A stretch of DNA of 44,052 bases. Origin: Clostridiales bacterium. Its GTDB lineage: Bacteria > Bacillota > Sulfobacillia > RBS10-35. The translations under genes and the position numbers were made by a program. The stretch is from assembly GCA_018729555.1 (NCBI GenBank), contig JAHHQG010000039.1:1-44052 (forward strand). Reading direction: 5' to 3'. Below are positions 8,943 to 18,038 of this stretch, piece by piece. The notes beneath the pieces were generated by a model. The model had not been told where the DNA came from. It saw nothing but the letters and a program-made list of their open reading frames with translations, and did no database searches. Within the stretch, counting starts at the first letter, position 1. Every line of letters starts with the position of its first letter.

Positions 8943-9754
8943 GGATCCAGGGCATCCCGAAGGCCATCCCCCAGAAGGTTGAACCCCAGGATCACCAGCA
9001 TGATGGCCAGGCCGGGGTACGTCATGGTCCAGGGCGCCGTGCGGAAGTATGTCTTGTTGTGGGCCAGCATGGAGCCCCATTCGGGGGTGCGGGCATCGGC
9101 CCCCAGGCCGAGGAAGGAAAGCCCTGCCGTCTCCAAAATGGCGGCGGCGATACCCAGGGTGGCCTGTACCAACACCGGCGCCATGACGTTGGGGAGGACA
9201 TGGCGCCAGAGGATGCGCCCTGTCCCGGCTCCTACCGCCCGGGCCGCCAGGATGAACTCTTGGTGCTTGATGCTCAAAACTACGGAGCGCACCAGCCGGA
9301 CGTAGTTGGGGATGGCCACAATGGCGACGGCCAGCATGGCGTGGGTGAGGCTGGGTCCCAGGATGGCGATCATGAGGATGGCCAGGAGCAGGCTGGGGAA
9401 GGCCAGGAGGACATCCACCACCCGCATGCTGAGGAGGTCCACCAGGCCCCCGGCGTAGCCGCTGAAGGCACCCCATAGGGTGCCCACCGAAAGGGCCAAC
9501 CCCACGGTGAGAAGGCCCACTTGGAGCGACAGGCGGGCCCCGTAGATGAGGCGGGAGAAAAGGTCCCGGCCGGCGTAATCGGTCCCGAGGAGGTGCTGGG
9601 GGGAGGGGGGCTGGAGGCGATCGGCCAGCTGGCCCTCCAGGGGATCGTAAGGGGCGATGAGATGGGCGAAGAGGGCAGCCAACACAAACGCCCCCACGAT
9701 GACGAGGCCGACGGCAGCACCTCGATGGCGAAGAAGCCTTTTAAAGGTGTTCAC
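8879..9754 (-). CDS. dppC: DppC-type peptide ABC permease, set A (foreign last codons)
   Basis: OppC/DppC permease of peptide transport set A. TM1 (about 15-37), the HLLGTDYAGRDLFSRL motif, and an EAA-type loop (AVGAGTGRILWRHVLP) are present up to GDGLRDALDP. The last 20 or so codons (from 8943 down to the stop at 8879) are the complement of the adjacent lipoprotein, so the natural terminus has been exchanged. All transport motifs precede that point and the protein could still fold. The GTG start at 9754 follows GAGGTGAAAGG and lies just after the dppB stop. Partners are dppB (9764-10780) and the binding protein upstream. Confidence 0.8.
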   Translation of the reverse strand: MNTFKRLLRHRGAAVGLVIVGAFVLAALFAHLIAPYDPLEGQLADRLQPPSPQHLLGTDYAGRDLFSRLIYGARLSLQVGLLTVGLALSVGTLWGAFSGYAGGLVDLLSMRVVDVLLAFPSLLLAILMIAILGPSLTHAMLAVAIVAIPNYVRLVRSVVLSIKHQEFILAARAVGAGTGRILWRHVLPNVMAPVLVQATLGIAAAILETAGLSFLGLGADARTPEWGSMLAHNKTYFRTAPWTMTYPGLAIMLVILGFNLLGDGLRDALDPQTSAKRVGLLARKALGSVSW

Positions 9755-9763
9755 CCTTTCACC

Positions 9764-10780
9764 TCACTGGTAGCGGATTCGGGGATCCAGCCAGCTGTAC
9801 AGAAGATCCACCAGAAGATTCAAGATAACGAAGAGAAAGGCGAAAAGGATCACGGCGCCCTGAACGGCCGGGTAATCTCGGTTGAAAATGGCGTTGACGA
9901 TGTAGCGGCCCATGCCGGGAAGGGCGAAGATGCTCTCCGTGATGACCGCCCCGGAAAGAAGAGTTCCGAACTGCAGCCCGATGACGGTGATAACGGGCAA
10001 AAGGGCATTTTTCAGGGCATGCCGCCATACGACCCACCGCTCTTTCAGGCCCTTGGCCCGGGCGGTGCGGATGTAGTCCTGCCCCATGACCTCCAGCATG
10101 CTGGAGCGGGTGATGCGGGCGATGAGGGCCATGGGGACGGTGCCGAGGGCCACGGCCGGGAGGACCAGGTGCCAGAGGCCGTTCCAAAAGGCTGCCGTAT
10201 GGCCCGTAAGGAGGGCATCCACCAGGAAGAAGCCGGTGATCCTCGGCACCTCATTGAGATAGGTCACCGAGGCGATGCCGCTGGGCTCAAACCAGCCCAG
10301 CACCACGGCGAAGTAGTACACCAGGAGGAGGCCCAGCCAGAAGATGGGCATGGAGACGCCGAAAAGGGCGAGGCCCATGCCGAGGTAATCCACCCAGGTC
10401 CGGCGGCGGACCGCTGCCAGGATGCCCAGAAGAATCCCTCCGCCGCTGGCGATCAGCATGGCGGCGAAGGTGAGGGTGACGGTGACGGGCATCCGCTCTT
10501 TCAGCTCCTGCAGCACCGGCCGGCGGGTGATGACCGACTCCCCCAGATCGAGGCGAAGCATGGTCTCAAGGTAGCGGAGGAGCTGGATGGGCAAGGGCTG
10601 ATCCAGCCCCAGCTGGCGACGGAGGGCTTCCTGGGCGGCAGGGGTGGCGTGCTGGCCCAAAAGGGTGTGGGTGGGATCTCCCGGGATGAGGTGGAGGGCC
10701 AGAAACGTCACCAGGAGGATGCCCAGGAGGGTGGGGATGAGGAGGAGAAGCCGGTGCACGATGTACCGCGCCAGAAGCAA
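9764..10780 (-). CDS. dppB: DppB-type peptide ABC transporter permease, set A
   Basis: A 338-aa OppB/DppB permease. TM1 is at about residues 8-28 (YIVHRLLLLIPTLLGI), followed by the family motif LGLDQPLPIQLLRYL near 65-80 and the EAA loop (MGQDYIRTARAKGLKER). The end WLDPRIRYQ is typical. The start is TTG at 10780, two bases after AAAGGAG, an unusually short spacing, so the precise start is uncertain. It is the second gene of the set, separated from the binding-protein gene by a strong hairpin, and forms the membrane pore with DppC. Confidence 0.9.
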   Translation of the reverse strand: MLLARYIVHRLLLLIPTLLGILLVTFLALHLIPGDPTHTLLGQHATPAAQEALRRQLGLDQPLPIQLLRYLETMLRLDLGESVITRRPVLQELKERMPVTVTLTFAAMLIASGGGILLGILAAVRRRTWVDYLGMGLALFGVSMPIFWLGLLLVYYFAVVLGWFEPSGIASVTYLNEVPRITGFFLVDALLTGHTAAFWNGLWHLVLPAVALGTVPMALIARITRSSMLEVMGQDYIRTARAKGLKERWVVWRHALKNALLPVITVIGLQFGTLLSGAVITESIFALPGMGRYIVNAIFNRDYPAVQGAVILFAFLFVILNLLVDLLYSWLDPRIRYQ

Positions 10781-10796
10781 GACTCCTTTCCAGAAC

Positions 10797-10827
10797 GCGG
10801 CGGGGAGAGGAGTTCCCTCCCCGCCGC
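10797..10827 (-). promoter_or_regulatory. Intercistronic hairpin between binding protein and dppB, set A
   Basis: GCGGCGGGGAG (10797-10807) is perfectly complementary to 10817-10827, an 11-bp stem with a 9-base loop. It lies just after the binding-protein stop and before the dppB ribosome site. It lacks a T-run, so it looks like a 3'-end stabiliser or partial attenuator rather than a full terminator. Equivalent hairpins occur in sets B and C. Confidence 0.65.
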
Positions 10828-10842
10828 CCCCGCTCCTCGCCG

Positions 10843-12472
10843 TTAGGGTTCCAGGCTGACATGGGTGAGCTGCTCCAGGCCCAAGGGGCTGGGCACATAG
10901 CCCTGGACTCGGGCGCTGGCCGCCACAGGATCCTCGGCGTAGACCAGGGGGACCCAGGGCGCATCCTCGAAGATGATCTTCTGAGCCTCGATGTACAGGC
11001 GCTCCCGCTCCTTCTGGTCAGGCGTCCGCTGGGCCTTGATGAGGATCTCGTGGAGCCGGTCGTTCTTGTAAAAGGCGATGTTCCCCGCCGACCCCTTTAC
11101 GGCGTTGTCCTTGTCCAAGAGGACGTAGAGGAAGTTATCGGGGTCCCCGTTGTCGCCGATCCATCCCAAAAGGGCCATGGTGTGTTCCCCATTTTCCGTC
11201 TTCTCCAGGTAAGTGCTCCACTGGTAGACCACCAGTTTCACCTTGATCCCCACCTGGCTGAGGTCGTTGGCGATGGCCTCGGCGATCTTTTGGGGTTCGG
11301 GGAAGTAGGGGCGGGGGTTGCTCATGGCCCACAGCTCCGTCTCAAAGCCGTTGGGGTAGCCCGCTTCCGCCAGGAGCTGCTTCGCCTTCTCGGGATCGTA
11401 GGGGTACTTGAGGCTGCCGTCATGGCCCCACATCTTGGGCGGCAGGGGGGTGTGGGCCACCACCCCCAGATCGCCGTAGAAGGCCTGCACCAGCGCTTCT
11501 TTGTTGACGGCATAGTTGACCGCCAGGCGGACCCTCACATCGTCAAAGGGCTTTTTCTCGGTGTTCATGGCCAGGTACCCGATGTCGTTGGCGGGCCGGA
11601 TGAAGAGCTGCAGGTTGGGATCGCTCTTGATGACTCACGTCCGCCGGGTTGATGCCGTCGGCGAACTGGATGGTGCCCGCCTGAAGCTCCAGGAGGCGCT
11701 CGGCATTGTCGGGGATGACCCGGTAGATCAGCTGGTCCAGCTTGGCGGGGGTGCCCCAGTACTGGTCGTTGCGCTGGAGGACGATGCGATCGTCGGGCGT
11801 CCAGCTGACGAAGCTAAAGGGCCCCGTCCCCACGGGATGCTGGCCGAACTTCTCCTTGTAGGCCTGGATGGCCGCAGGGCTGGCGATGGCGAAGGCCGGC
11901 ATGGCCAGGTTCTGGAGGAAGGGCGCCAGGGGCGCCTTCAGGGTGAACTGGACGGTGTACTCATCCAGGGCCTTCACGTCCTGGATGATGGAATCGTCAT
12001 CAAAGCCGCCAAACATGTACTCGTAGTAGGCGAAGTTCTCCCCCGGGAACCGGTAGGGGTTGTCGGTCTTGCGCCAGCGGTCGAAGTTGAAGACCACGGC
12101 ATCGGCGTTGAAGGGGGTGCCGTCCTGGAACTGGACACCCTTCCTGAGGGTGCAGGTGAAGACGGTGGCGTTTTCATTGGGCTCGCATTTCTCCGCCAGG
12201 CTGGGTCCCACATTGGTGGTATCCCCTTCGAAGCGGAGGAGGGTATCGAAGATCTGGATGGTCACTTTAAGGGATTCGCCGTCGGTCACGTTGGCGGGGT
12301 CCAGGGAGACGGAATCGCCCCCCCGGCCCCACACCAGCACCTGCTGGGGCTGGGAAGGCGTTCCCCCGGTCCCAGTGCCTGCACCTTGCGAGGGAGCGGC
12401 AGTTCCCCCGCAGCCTGCCAGCACCAGGGCTCCGATGGCCAGAAGGGTTAACCACGCCGGTTTCAGCTTCAC
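10843..12472 (-). pseudogene. Peptide-binding lipoprotein (SBP family 5), set A, one frameshift
   Basis: Extracellular solute-binding protein that would deliver peptides to DppBC. It begins at GTG 12472 with AAAGGAGG 8 bases upstream, has a lipoprotein signal ending LAGCGG, and matches family 5 along both halves. Near 11632 the frame breaks: after NPADV the match continues in another frame at IKSDPNL, which fits one extra base or two missing bases. The halves together (10843-12472) make a full-length protein of about 540 aa. A sequencing error would explain this as well as a real mutation. The gene is first in set A and head-to-head with the C-N hydrolase. Confidence 0.8.
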
Positions 12473-12601
12473 ACCTGTCGCCTCCTTTGCGGTTTTTTCA
12501 TATTGCTTCCTGCCATTCGCCTAGAGGTGGAGCAATTCCTTCCCGGGATAAAGGGAAAGCCAGGATATGGCACAATAAGGGCCAGAGGAGGTCGCCGCGG
12601 C

Positions 12602-13564
12602 GTGGAACGGTTGAAGGTAGCGGCCGTGCAGCTGGAAGCGCGGGTGGGAAACCGCTTATACCATCTCCAGCAGGCGGAGGAAGCCCTCAAGGAGGCAGCG
12701 TCCTTAGGGGCTCGCTGGGTGGCCCTCCCGGAATTCCTCACCACCGCCATGGCCTTTCATCCCTCCATCGCCGCGGCCATCGAACCCTTTCCCGGGCCCA
12801 CCTACACGTGGCTGGAAGAGCAGGCCCGCCGCTTAAACCTCACCATCGGCGCCTCCTGGATCATCCGGCTACCGTCGGGGGCCCTGCGCAACCGCTTTGT
12901 CCTCATGGGCCCTTCGGGGTTTCTCGGTTACCACGACAAAGACATCCCCACCATGTGGGAGAACGCCTGGTACGAGGGTGGGGAGGACGAAGGCATCCTC
13001 CGCACCCCTCTGGGACCTGTAGGGGCTGCCCTTTGCTGGGAGTTTCTCCGTTCCGCCACCGTCCGGCGCCTGAGGGGGAAAGTCCGCCTGGTGATGGGAG
13101 GAAGCGCCTGGTGGGACGTTCCGGAAAACCTCCCGGGTTCGCTCCTTTGGCGATGGGTCCACCGCCAGAACGTGAACCTCTGGCAGGCGGCTCTTCCCAC
13201 CTTCAGCCGCCTGGTGGGAGCCCCCATCATCCACGGGAATTGGTGCGGGGAGATCAAGGGGAGCTGGGCCCTTGGCACTTCCTATCGAACCCGCTACATC
13301 GCCTCGGCTCAGGTGGTGGAACGGGACGGGACCGTCATGGCCGAGCGTACCCCCGACGAAGGCTTCGGCATCGTGGTGACCCGGATCGATGTGGGGGAGC
13401 CTTCCCCCCTCGGGGAAGTTCCCGATACCTTCTGGCTCCATCCCCTTTTAAATCTGCCCCACTGGCGCTTCTTCTGGTGGTTCCAAAACGCCCACGGCGT
13501 CCGCTACCGGCGGCGGGTGACGGAGCGGCGGCTTGTGCGGAAAGGCGGTGAGATTTCCTCATGA
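12602..13564 (+). CDS. Carbon-nitrogen hydrolase (nitrilase superfamily)
   Basis: A 320-aa cytoplasmic hydrolase of the nitrilase/amidase superfamily, cleaving an amide or nitrile to an acid and ammonia. The catalytic triad is visible: E44 (ALPEF), K113 (YHDKDIP) and C145 (AALCWEF). GTG 12602 is chosen because AGGAGG ends 10 bases before it; in-frame codons back to 12503 lack a ribosome site and do not look conserved. The stop overlaps the acyl-CoA synthetase start (ATGA), so the two are translationally coupled. The coupled synthetase suggests the product acid or the ammonia release is linked to acyl-CoA metabolism. The substrate cannot be read from sequence. Confidence 0.85.
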   Translation: MERLKVAAVQLEARVGNRLYHLQQAEEALKEAASLGARWVALPEFLTTAMAFHPSIAAAIEPFPGPTYTWLEEQARRLNLTIGASWIIRLPSGALRNRFVLMGPSGFLGYHDKDIPTMWENAWYEGGEDEGILRTPLGPVGAALCWEFLRSATVRRLRGKVRLVMGGSAWWDVPENLPGSLLWRWVHRQNVNLWQAALPTFSRLVGAPIIHGNWCGEIKGSWALGTSYRTRYIASAQVVERDGTVMAERTPDEGFGIVVTRIDVGEPSPLGEVPDTFWLHPLLNLPHWRFFWWFQNAHGVRYRRRVTERRLVRKGGEISS

Positions 13565-15669
13565 AGGATCTGGACATTTTCTTTGCGCCGAAAACCACGG
13601 CCGTCGTGGGCGCATCCCTCAACCCCCGCAAGGTGGGCTACATGGTGATGGAAAACCTTTTGCAAAGCGGCTATCGCGGAAAGATCCTCCCCATCAACTT
13701 GAAAGGCGGCCGCTGGCAATCCCTCCCCGTTTACCCCACCTTGAAAGACGCCCGGGATGCCGAAGGGCCCATCGATCTGGCGGTGGTGGCGGTGCCGGCG
13801 GAGAAAGTGCCTCAGATTGCCCGGGAAGCGGGGGAAGCGGGGATTGCCGGCCTTCTGGTGCTCTCGGCAGGGTTCCGGGAGATCGGCCCCGAGGGAAAAG
13901 CCCGGGAAGAAGAGCTCCTCGCCATCGTCCGCCAATACGGCATGCGCCTCTTGGGGCCCAACGTGGTGGGCACCATGGACATGCATACCCCCTTCAATGC
14001 CACCTTTGCCGCCGGCTTTCCCCCGCCGGGCGAGGTGGCCTTCATTTCCCAGAGCGGAGCTCTCCTCCTGGCCATCCTGGACTATGCCCTGGAGACTCAG
14101 CTGGGGTTTTCCCGCTTTGCCAGCATCGGGAACAAAGCCGACGTGGATGAGACGGATCTCCTGGAAAACCTTCTCCATCACGAGGAGACCCGGGTGATCC
14201 TCATGTACCTGGAGGACATCAAAAGGGGGCCGGAGTTTTTACAGCTTGCCTCCAAGGTCACCCGGGAGAAGCCGGTGGTGGTTTTAAAGTCGGGGCGAAG
14301 CGCCGCCGGCGCCAAGGCGGCCGCCTCCCACACGGGCGCCCTCGCGGGTTCCGACCGGGCTTACGATGCCGCCCTTCGCCAGACGGGGATCATCCGGGTG
14401 GATACCATGGACGAGCTTTTCCTTGCGGCGTGGGCTTTTCGTTCAACCCGCTACCCCAAAGGGAAGCGGGTGGCCGTCCTCACCAACGCAGGAGGCGGAG
14501 GCATCTTGGCCAGCGATGCCGTGGAGAAGGAGGGCCTGGAGCTGGCTTCCCTTGCCCTGGAGACCAAAACCCGCTTGCGGCAGTTCCTTCCCCCTGAATC
14601 CAGCGTGGAAAACCCCGTGGACGTTTTGGGGGATGCCGACGCTTCCCGCTACGAAAAGGCCTTCACCCTCCTCGCGGCCGACCCTGGCGTCGATGGCCTG
14701 GTGGTGATCCTCTGCCCCGCCGATACGGCCGATCCTCTGGGGACCGCCCGTGTGCTTTTGGAGAAAAACCCCGCGGGGTTTCCCGTGGTGGCTTCCTTCA
14801 TGGGGGGCAAGGGCGTGGCGGAGGGGACTGTCCTTTTGCAAAAGGGAGCCATCCCCACCTACGCTTTCCCGGAGCAGGCGGTCAAAGCCTTTGCCGGTCT
14901 CTACCGCTACGGCCGCTACCGGCAGCAAAGCTCCCTTCCGCCCCTCTCCCTGCCGGAAGGGTGGACCTTCCCCGCAGCAGCCCGGGAGGTGGTGGAAAGG
15001 GCCCGGGCGGAACACCGGAAGGTGCTTCTTCCGGCGGAAGCCCTGGCGGTGGCGGAAAGCTTTGGCATCCCGGTGGCGGGAGCGCGGCTCGCCACCAGCG
15101 CCAAGGAGGCGGGGGATCTGGCCGACGCCTTGGGATACCCGGTGGTCTTAAAGATCTCTTCCCCCGATATCTTGCACAAATCGGACGTGGGAGGCGTGAA
15201 GCTGGGGCTGACGGATCGGGAAGCGGTGGAACAGGCTTATACCGCCATTATGGAGGGAGTGGAGCGGCGGGTGCCGGGGGCGGCCCTCTACGGGGTGGAA
15301 GTTCAAAAGATGCTCCCCCAGGGCGTGGAAGCCCTGGTGGGCATGACCCGGGACCCCACCTTCGGACCGGTTCTGGTGGTGGGCCTCGGAGGCATCTTCG
15401 TCAACCTCCTCAAGGAGGCTGCCTTCCGCCTGGTGGAGATCTTGACGGAAGGCGATCTCCAGGAGATGCTGGCGGAAACGCGGCTGGGGGTCCTTTTGCG
15501 AGGGTTTCGCGGAGCGCCTCCGGCCGATGAAGCGGCCTTCCTCCATCTCCTCCGCCAGGTGGCCTTGATGCTAAAAACTTTCCCCGACCTTCTGGAGATG
15601 GATTTGAACCCGGTTCTGGTGGGCGAAAAAGGAGCCTGGGTCGTGGATGCGAAAATGACTATCCAGTGA
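13561..15669 (+). CDS. ADP-forming acyl-CoA synthetase (fused alpha-beta, ACD type)
   Basis: A 702-aa fusion of the ACD alpha and beta subunits, interconverting acyl-CoA + ADP + Pi with acid + CoA + ATP. The order is CoA-binding domain (about 5-130), succinyl-CoA-ligase-like domains (about 150-460), then ATP-grasp (about 485-702). H257 in SHTGALAGSD is the expected phosphorylated histidine, and ILHKSDVGGV in the ATP-grasp part carries the second conserved histidine. In fermenters of peptides this enzyme makes ATP from acyl-CoA. It overlaps the C-N hydrolase upstream and is followed 15 bases later by a P-loop/DRTGG gene. Acetyl versus branched or aryl acyl preference is not predictable here. 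Confidence 0.9.
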   Translation: MKDLDIFFAPKTTAVVGASLNPRKVGYMVMENLLQSGYRGKILPINLKGGRWQSLPVYPTLKDARDAEGPIDLAVVAVPAEKVPQIAREAGEAGIAGLLVLSAGFREIGPEGKAREEELLAIVRQYGMRLLGPNVVGTMDMHTPFNATFAAGFPPPGEVAFISQSGALLLAILDYALETQLGFSRFASIGNKADVDETDLLENLLHHEETRVILMYLEDIKRGPEFLQLASKVTREKPVVVLKSGRSAAGAKAAASHTGALAGSDRAYDAALRQTGIIRVDTMDELFLAAWAFRSTRYPKGKRVAVLTNAGGGGILASDAVEKEGLELASLALETKTRLRQFLPPESSVENPVDVLGDADASRYEKAFTLLAADPGVDGLVVILCPADTADPLGTARVLLEKNPAGFPVVASFMGGKGVAEGTVLLQKGAIPTYAFPEQAVKAFAGLYRYGRYRQQSSLPPLSLPEGWTFPAAAREVVERARAEHRKVLLPAEALAVAESFGIPVAGARLATSAKEAGDLADALGYPVVLKISSPDILHKSDVGGVKLGLTDREAVEQAYTAIMEGVERRVPGAALYGVEVQKMLPQGVEALVGMTRDPTFGPVLVVGLGGIFVNLLKEAAFRLVEILTEGDLQEMLAETRLGVLLRGFRGAPPADEAAFLHLLRQVALMLKTFPDLLEMDLNPVLVGEKGAWVVDAKMTIQ

Positions 15670-15684
15670 AGGGAAGGTGGGAGC

Positions 15685-16743
15685 ATGGCCAGCCGACACG
15701 GCACGGGCGTATTCATCCTGGGGCGACCGGGGAGCGGAAAGACGGCCATTCTTTTGGGTTTGGCCCTGTGGCTTAAGGAGCTGGGGAAAAGGCCGGGATA
15801 CCTGAAACCCATCGGTTACTGGGCGGTGCCGGAATTTGGGGAGGATGCCGATGCCCGCCTGATGCAAAAGGTCCTGGGATTGGACCTGGATCTGAACATC
15901 CTTTGCCCCTTTCCCCTGGAATCCCGTTACCTCAAGGAGGAGGCTTCCTTTTCCCGGGATACCCTGGATCAAGCCTTTGCCAAGGCCCGGGAGGGGCGGG
16001 ATGCCATGCTGGTGGATGGACCCACCAGCCTCTGGAAGCTGGCCTCGGCTGGGCTGGATGCCTGGAGCCTGATGGAGTATTTCCAGTACCCGATCCTCTA
16101 TGCCGTCCGCCCCCGCGACGGTGACCGGGCGCTGGAACAGGTGCTGGTGGTGGCCCGTTCTGCCAAGGACAGGGGAGTTCCCGTGGCCGGCGTCCTCTTC
16201 AACAGCGTCCAGCCCCATGAAGCCCAGCGGGTGGAAAAGATCTACCGGCCCATCCTAGACCGCCACGGCATCCCCTACCTGGGCGCCATCCCCTACCGCA
16301 CCACCTTGAGCGCTCCTACCGCCGCCGTCTACGTGCAGATGGCCGCGGGACGCCTCCTGGTGGAGGGTCGGCTGGACCGGCCGGTGGAGCATCTCCTCAT
16401 CGGGGCCATGACGGCGGAGCGGGCCCTCAGCTACTTCCGCCGCTATCCCCACGTGGGGGTCATCACGGGCGGTGACCGGGCCGATGTCGCCCTGGCCGCC
16501 TTGGAGACCGATATCTCCCTCCTCATCCTCACCGGAGGCAACGAACCCGACGCCCGGGTCCTCAGCCGGGCCAGGGAGAAGGAGGTTCCCGTCCTCCTGG
16601 CGGCGGAAGATACCTTTACCGTGGCCCACAAGGTGGAGTCCATCTCAAGGATCCTCCACCCCGATGATGAAAAGGCCATCGAAGCTGCCCATCAGGCGGT
16701 GAAGGAGGCCTTGGGCCACCAGTTCCCCCAGTGGCTCCTTTAG
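15685..16743 (+). CDS. P-loop / DRTGG-domain protein (Pta-N/BioD-like)
   Basis: A 352-aa protein with the architecture of the N-terminal part of long phosphotransacetylases. The N-terminal BioD/CobB-like P-loop domain begins with GRPGSGKT (about residues 13-20) and includes MLVDGPTSLW. A DRTGG domain covers about 235-345, with the characteristic segment VGVITGGDRADVALAALE. No acetyltransferase domain is present. Stand-alone proteins of this kind often neighbour ADP-forming acyl-CoA synthetases, and a ligand-sensing or regulatory role is inferred; no activity is established by the sequence. AAGGTGGGAG precedes the ATG. Confidence 0.8.
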   Translation: MASRHGTGVFILGRPGSGKTAILLGLALWLKELGKRPGYLKPIGYWAVPEFGEDADARLMQKVLGLDLDLNILCPFPLESRYLKEEASFSRDTLDQAFAKAREGRDAMLVDGPTSLWKLASAGLDAWSLMEYFQYPILYAVRPRDGDRALEQVLVVARSAKDRGVPVAGVLFNSVQPHEAQRVEKIYRPILDRHGIPYLGAIPYRTTLSAPTAAVYVQMAAGRLLVEGRLDRPVEHLLIGAMTAERALSYFRRYPHVGVITGGDRADVALAALETDISLLILTGGNEPDARVLSRAREKEVPVLLAAEDTFTVAHKVESISRILHPDDEKAIEAAHQAVKEALGHQFPQWLL

Positions 16744-16746
16744 GTC

Positions 16747-17790
16747 CTAGGGGATGAGGACTGCCCGCCCCTTGACCTTCCCCTGGTGGAGGTCGGCGAT
16801 GGCCTGGTTGATCTCCTCGAGGGGGTAGGTGGTGGTGGAGAGGTGGACCTTCCCCTCCCCCGCCAGGGTCATGAGCTCCATGAGGTCGGTGTAGGTGCCC
16901 ACCAGATTTCCGATGATGTTCTTTTCGCTGAAGATGAGGTCGATGGCGGGGACTTCTACCGTGCCGCCGTACCCGATGACGTAATAGGACCCGGCATTCT
17001 TGGTCATGGCCAGGCCCATCTCGATGGAACCTCCTTCGCCGACGAAATCCAACACGGCTTCCGCGCCCCGACCGCCCGTCAAGGCGAGGACCTCTTGGAC
17101 TGCCTTTTCACCGGCCTTCACCCGGTGCTCCGCCCCCAGCTCTTCTGCCAGCTCCAGCGCGAGGGGGGAGCGGTCGACCACGATGATGCGGGCCGGCGAG
17201 AGGGACCGCAGGACCTGGAATCCGATGTGGCCCAGGCCGCCGAAGCCGATGAGAACGGCATAATCCCCCGGCTCCAGGTGCCGGGCGGCCTTCTTGGCCG
17301 CATGGTAGGCGGTAAGGCCTGCGTCGGCGTGGGGGGCGATCTCATGGGGATGGATGCCCTGGGGAAGCTTGATGAGGCTGCGGCTCTTGGTGAGAAGGTA
17401 CTCAGCGAAGCCTCCGTCGGTGTTGATCCCGGGAAAGAGGCTGTTTTCGCAGTGCATGTCGTTTCCCTTGCGGCAGGCGGGGCAGGTGCCGTCGGTCATG
17501 AGGGGATGGACGATGACGGCGTCCCCCTTCTTGAACTCCGTGACCCCGGGCCCCACTTCTTCCACCCAGCCGGCGTTTTCGTGCCCCAGGATATAGGGAA
17601 GCTCTACGTTCACTTTGGTGCGCCAGATGCCTTCGATGATGTGGAGATCGGTGCGGCAAAGGCCTGCTCCGCCGATGCGGACGATCACATGGTCGGGCTC
17701 GGTGATCCTGGGCTCGGGCACATCCTCCAGCTTCAAAAACTCGGGGCCTTCCATCTTGGGATCGTACCGGTGCAACCGGGCTGCCTTCAT
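16747..17790 (-). CDS. Zinc-dependent NAD(P) alcohol dehydrogenase (MDR family)
   Basis: A 347-aa medium-chain dehydrogenase. Catalytic zinc ligands appear as C in GLCRTDLH and H in GHENAGW. The nucleotide fold motif is GFGGLGHIG. In the structural-zinc lobe the usual four cysteines read D-x2-C-x2-C-x7-C (DGTCPACRKGNDMHC), with Asp at the first position; some archaeal ADHs likewise have an acidic residue there. The ATG at 17790 has GGAGAGGAGG before it; an upstream ATG at 17817 lacks a ribosome site. It converges on the DRTGG gene with only 3 bases between stops. A role in alcohol/aldehyde interconversion during fermentation is inferred. Confidence 0.88.
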   Translation of the reverse strand: MKAARLHRYDPKMEGPEFLKLEDVPEPRITEPDHVIVRIGGAGLCRTDLHIIEGIWRTKVNVELPYILGHENAGWVEEVGPGVTEFKKGDAVIVHPLMTDGTCPACRKGNDMHCENSLFPGINTDGGFAEYLLTKSRSLIKLPQGIHPHEIAPHADAGLTAYHAAKKAARHLEPGDYAVLIGFGGLGHIGFQVLRSLSPARIIVVDRSPLALELAEELGAEHRVKAGEKAVQEVLALTGGRGAEAVLDFVGEGGSIEMGLAMTKNAGSYYVIGYGGTVEVPAIDLIFSEKNIIGNLVGTYTDLMELMTLAGEGKVHLSTTTYPLEEINQAIADLHQGKVKGRAVLIP

Positions 17791-18038
17791 GCTCCCCGCC
17801 TCCTCTCCTGTTCCCATGATGCCATGGGGAGGGTCCTCCGGGAAGGTTTTCCTCCAAACCTCATGGCCGGGCCCTTAGCGCCCGGGAAAGGGGGGAGGTG
17901 GTCCGGGGATGAGGCCCTGGCCCGCCTCCACCCGGGCGACGGTGACCGGCGCCCGGCCATGGCTGAGCTTCCTTGGAAACCTCGGCGGCGAGGAGGCCTT
18001 CCGGTCCCAAGACCCAAGAAAAGCCCGAGAGGGACGTC
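17791..18038. other. 248-base intergenic stretch upstream of the alcohol dehydrogenase
   Basis: GC-rich, with several short self-complementary patches but no U-tract terminator, no convincing promoter hexamers and no RNA motif I recognise. Open frames crossing it extend into the neighbouring gene and look like shadows. Confidence 0.5.

Noticed and set aside
8943..9305. C-terminal 120 residues of the lipoprotein frame
   Set aside because: Complement of dppC; a product of the junction, not protein homology.
9521..10846. 441-residue + strand frame opposite dppB/dppC of set A
   Set aside because: Asp/Glu/Gly/His-rich antisense of clear permease genes.
17791..18038. Structured-looking GC-rich leader of the alcohol dehydrogenase as a riboswitch
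   Set aside because: No conserved riboswitch core recognised; self-complementarity is expected at this GC content.
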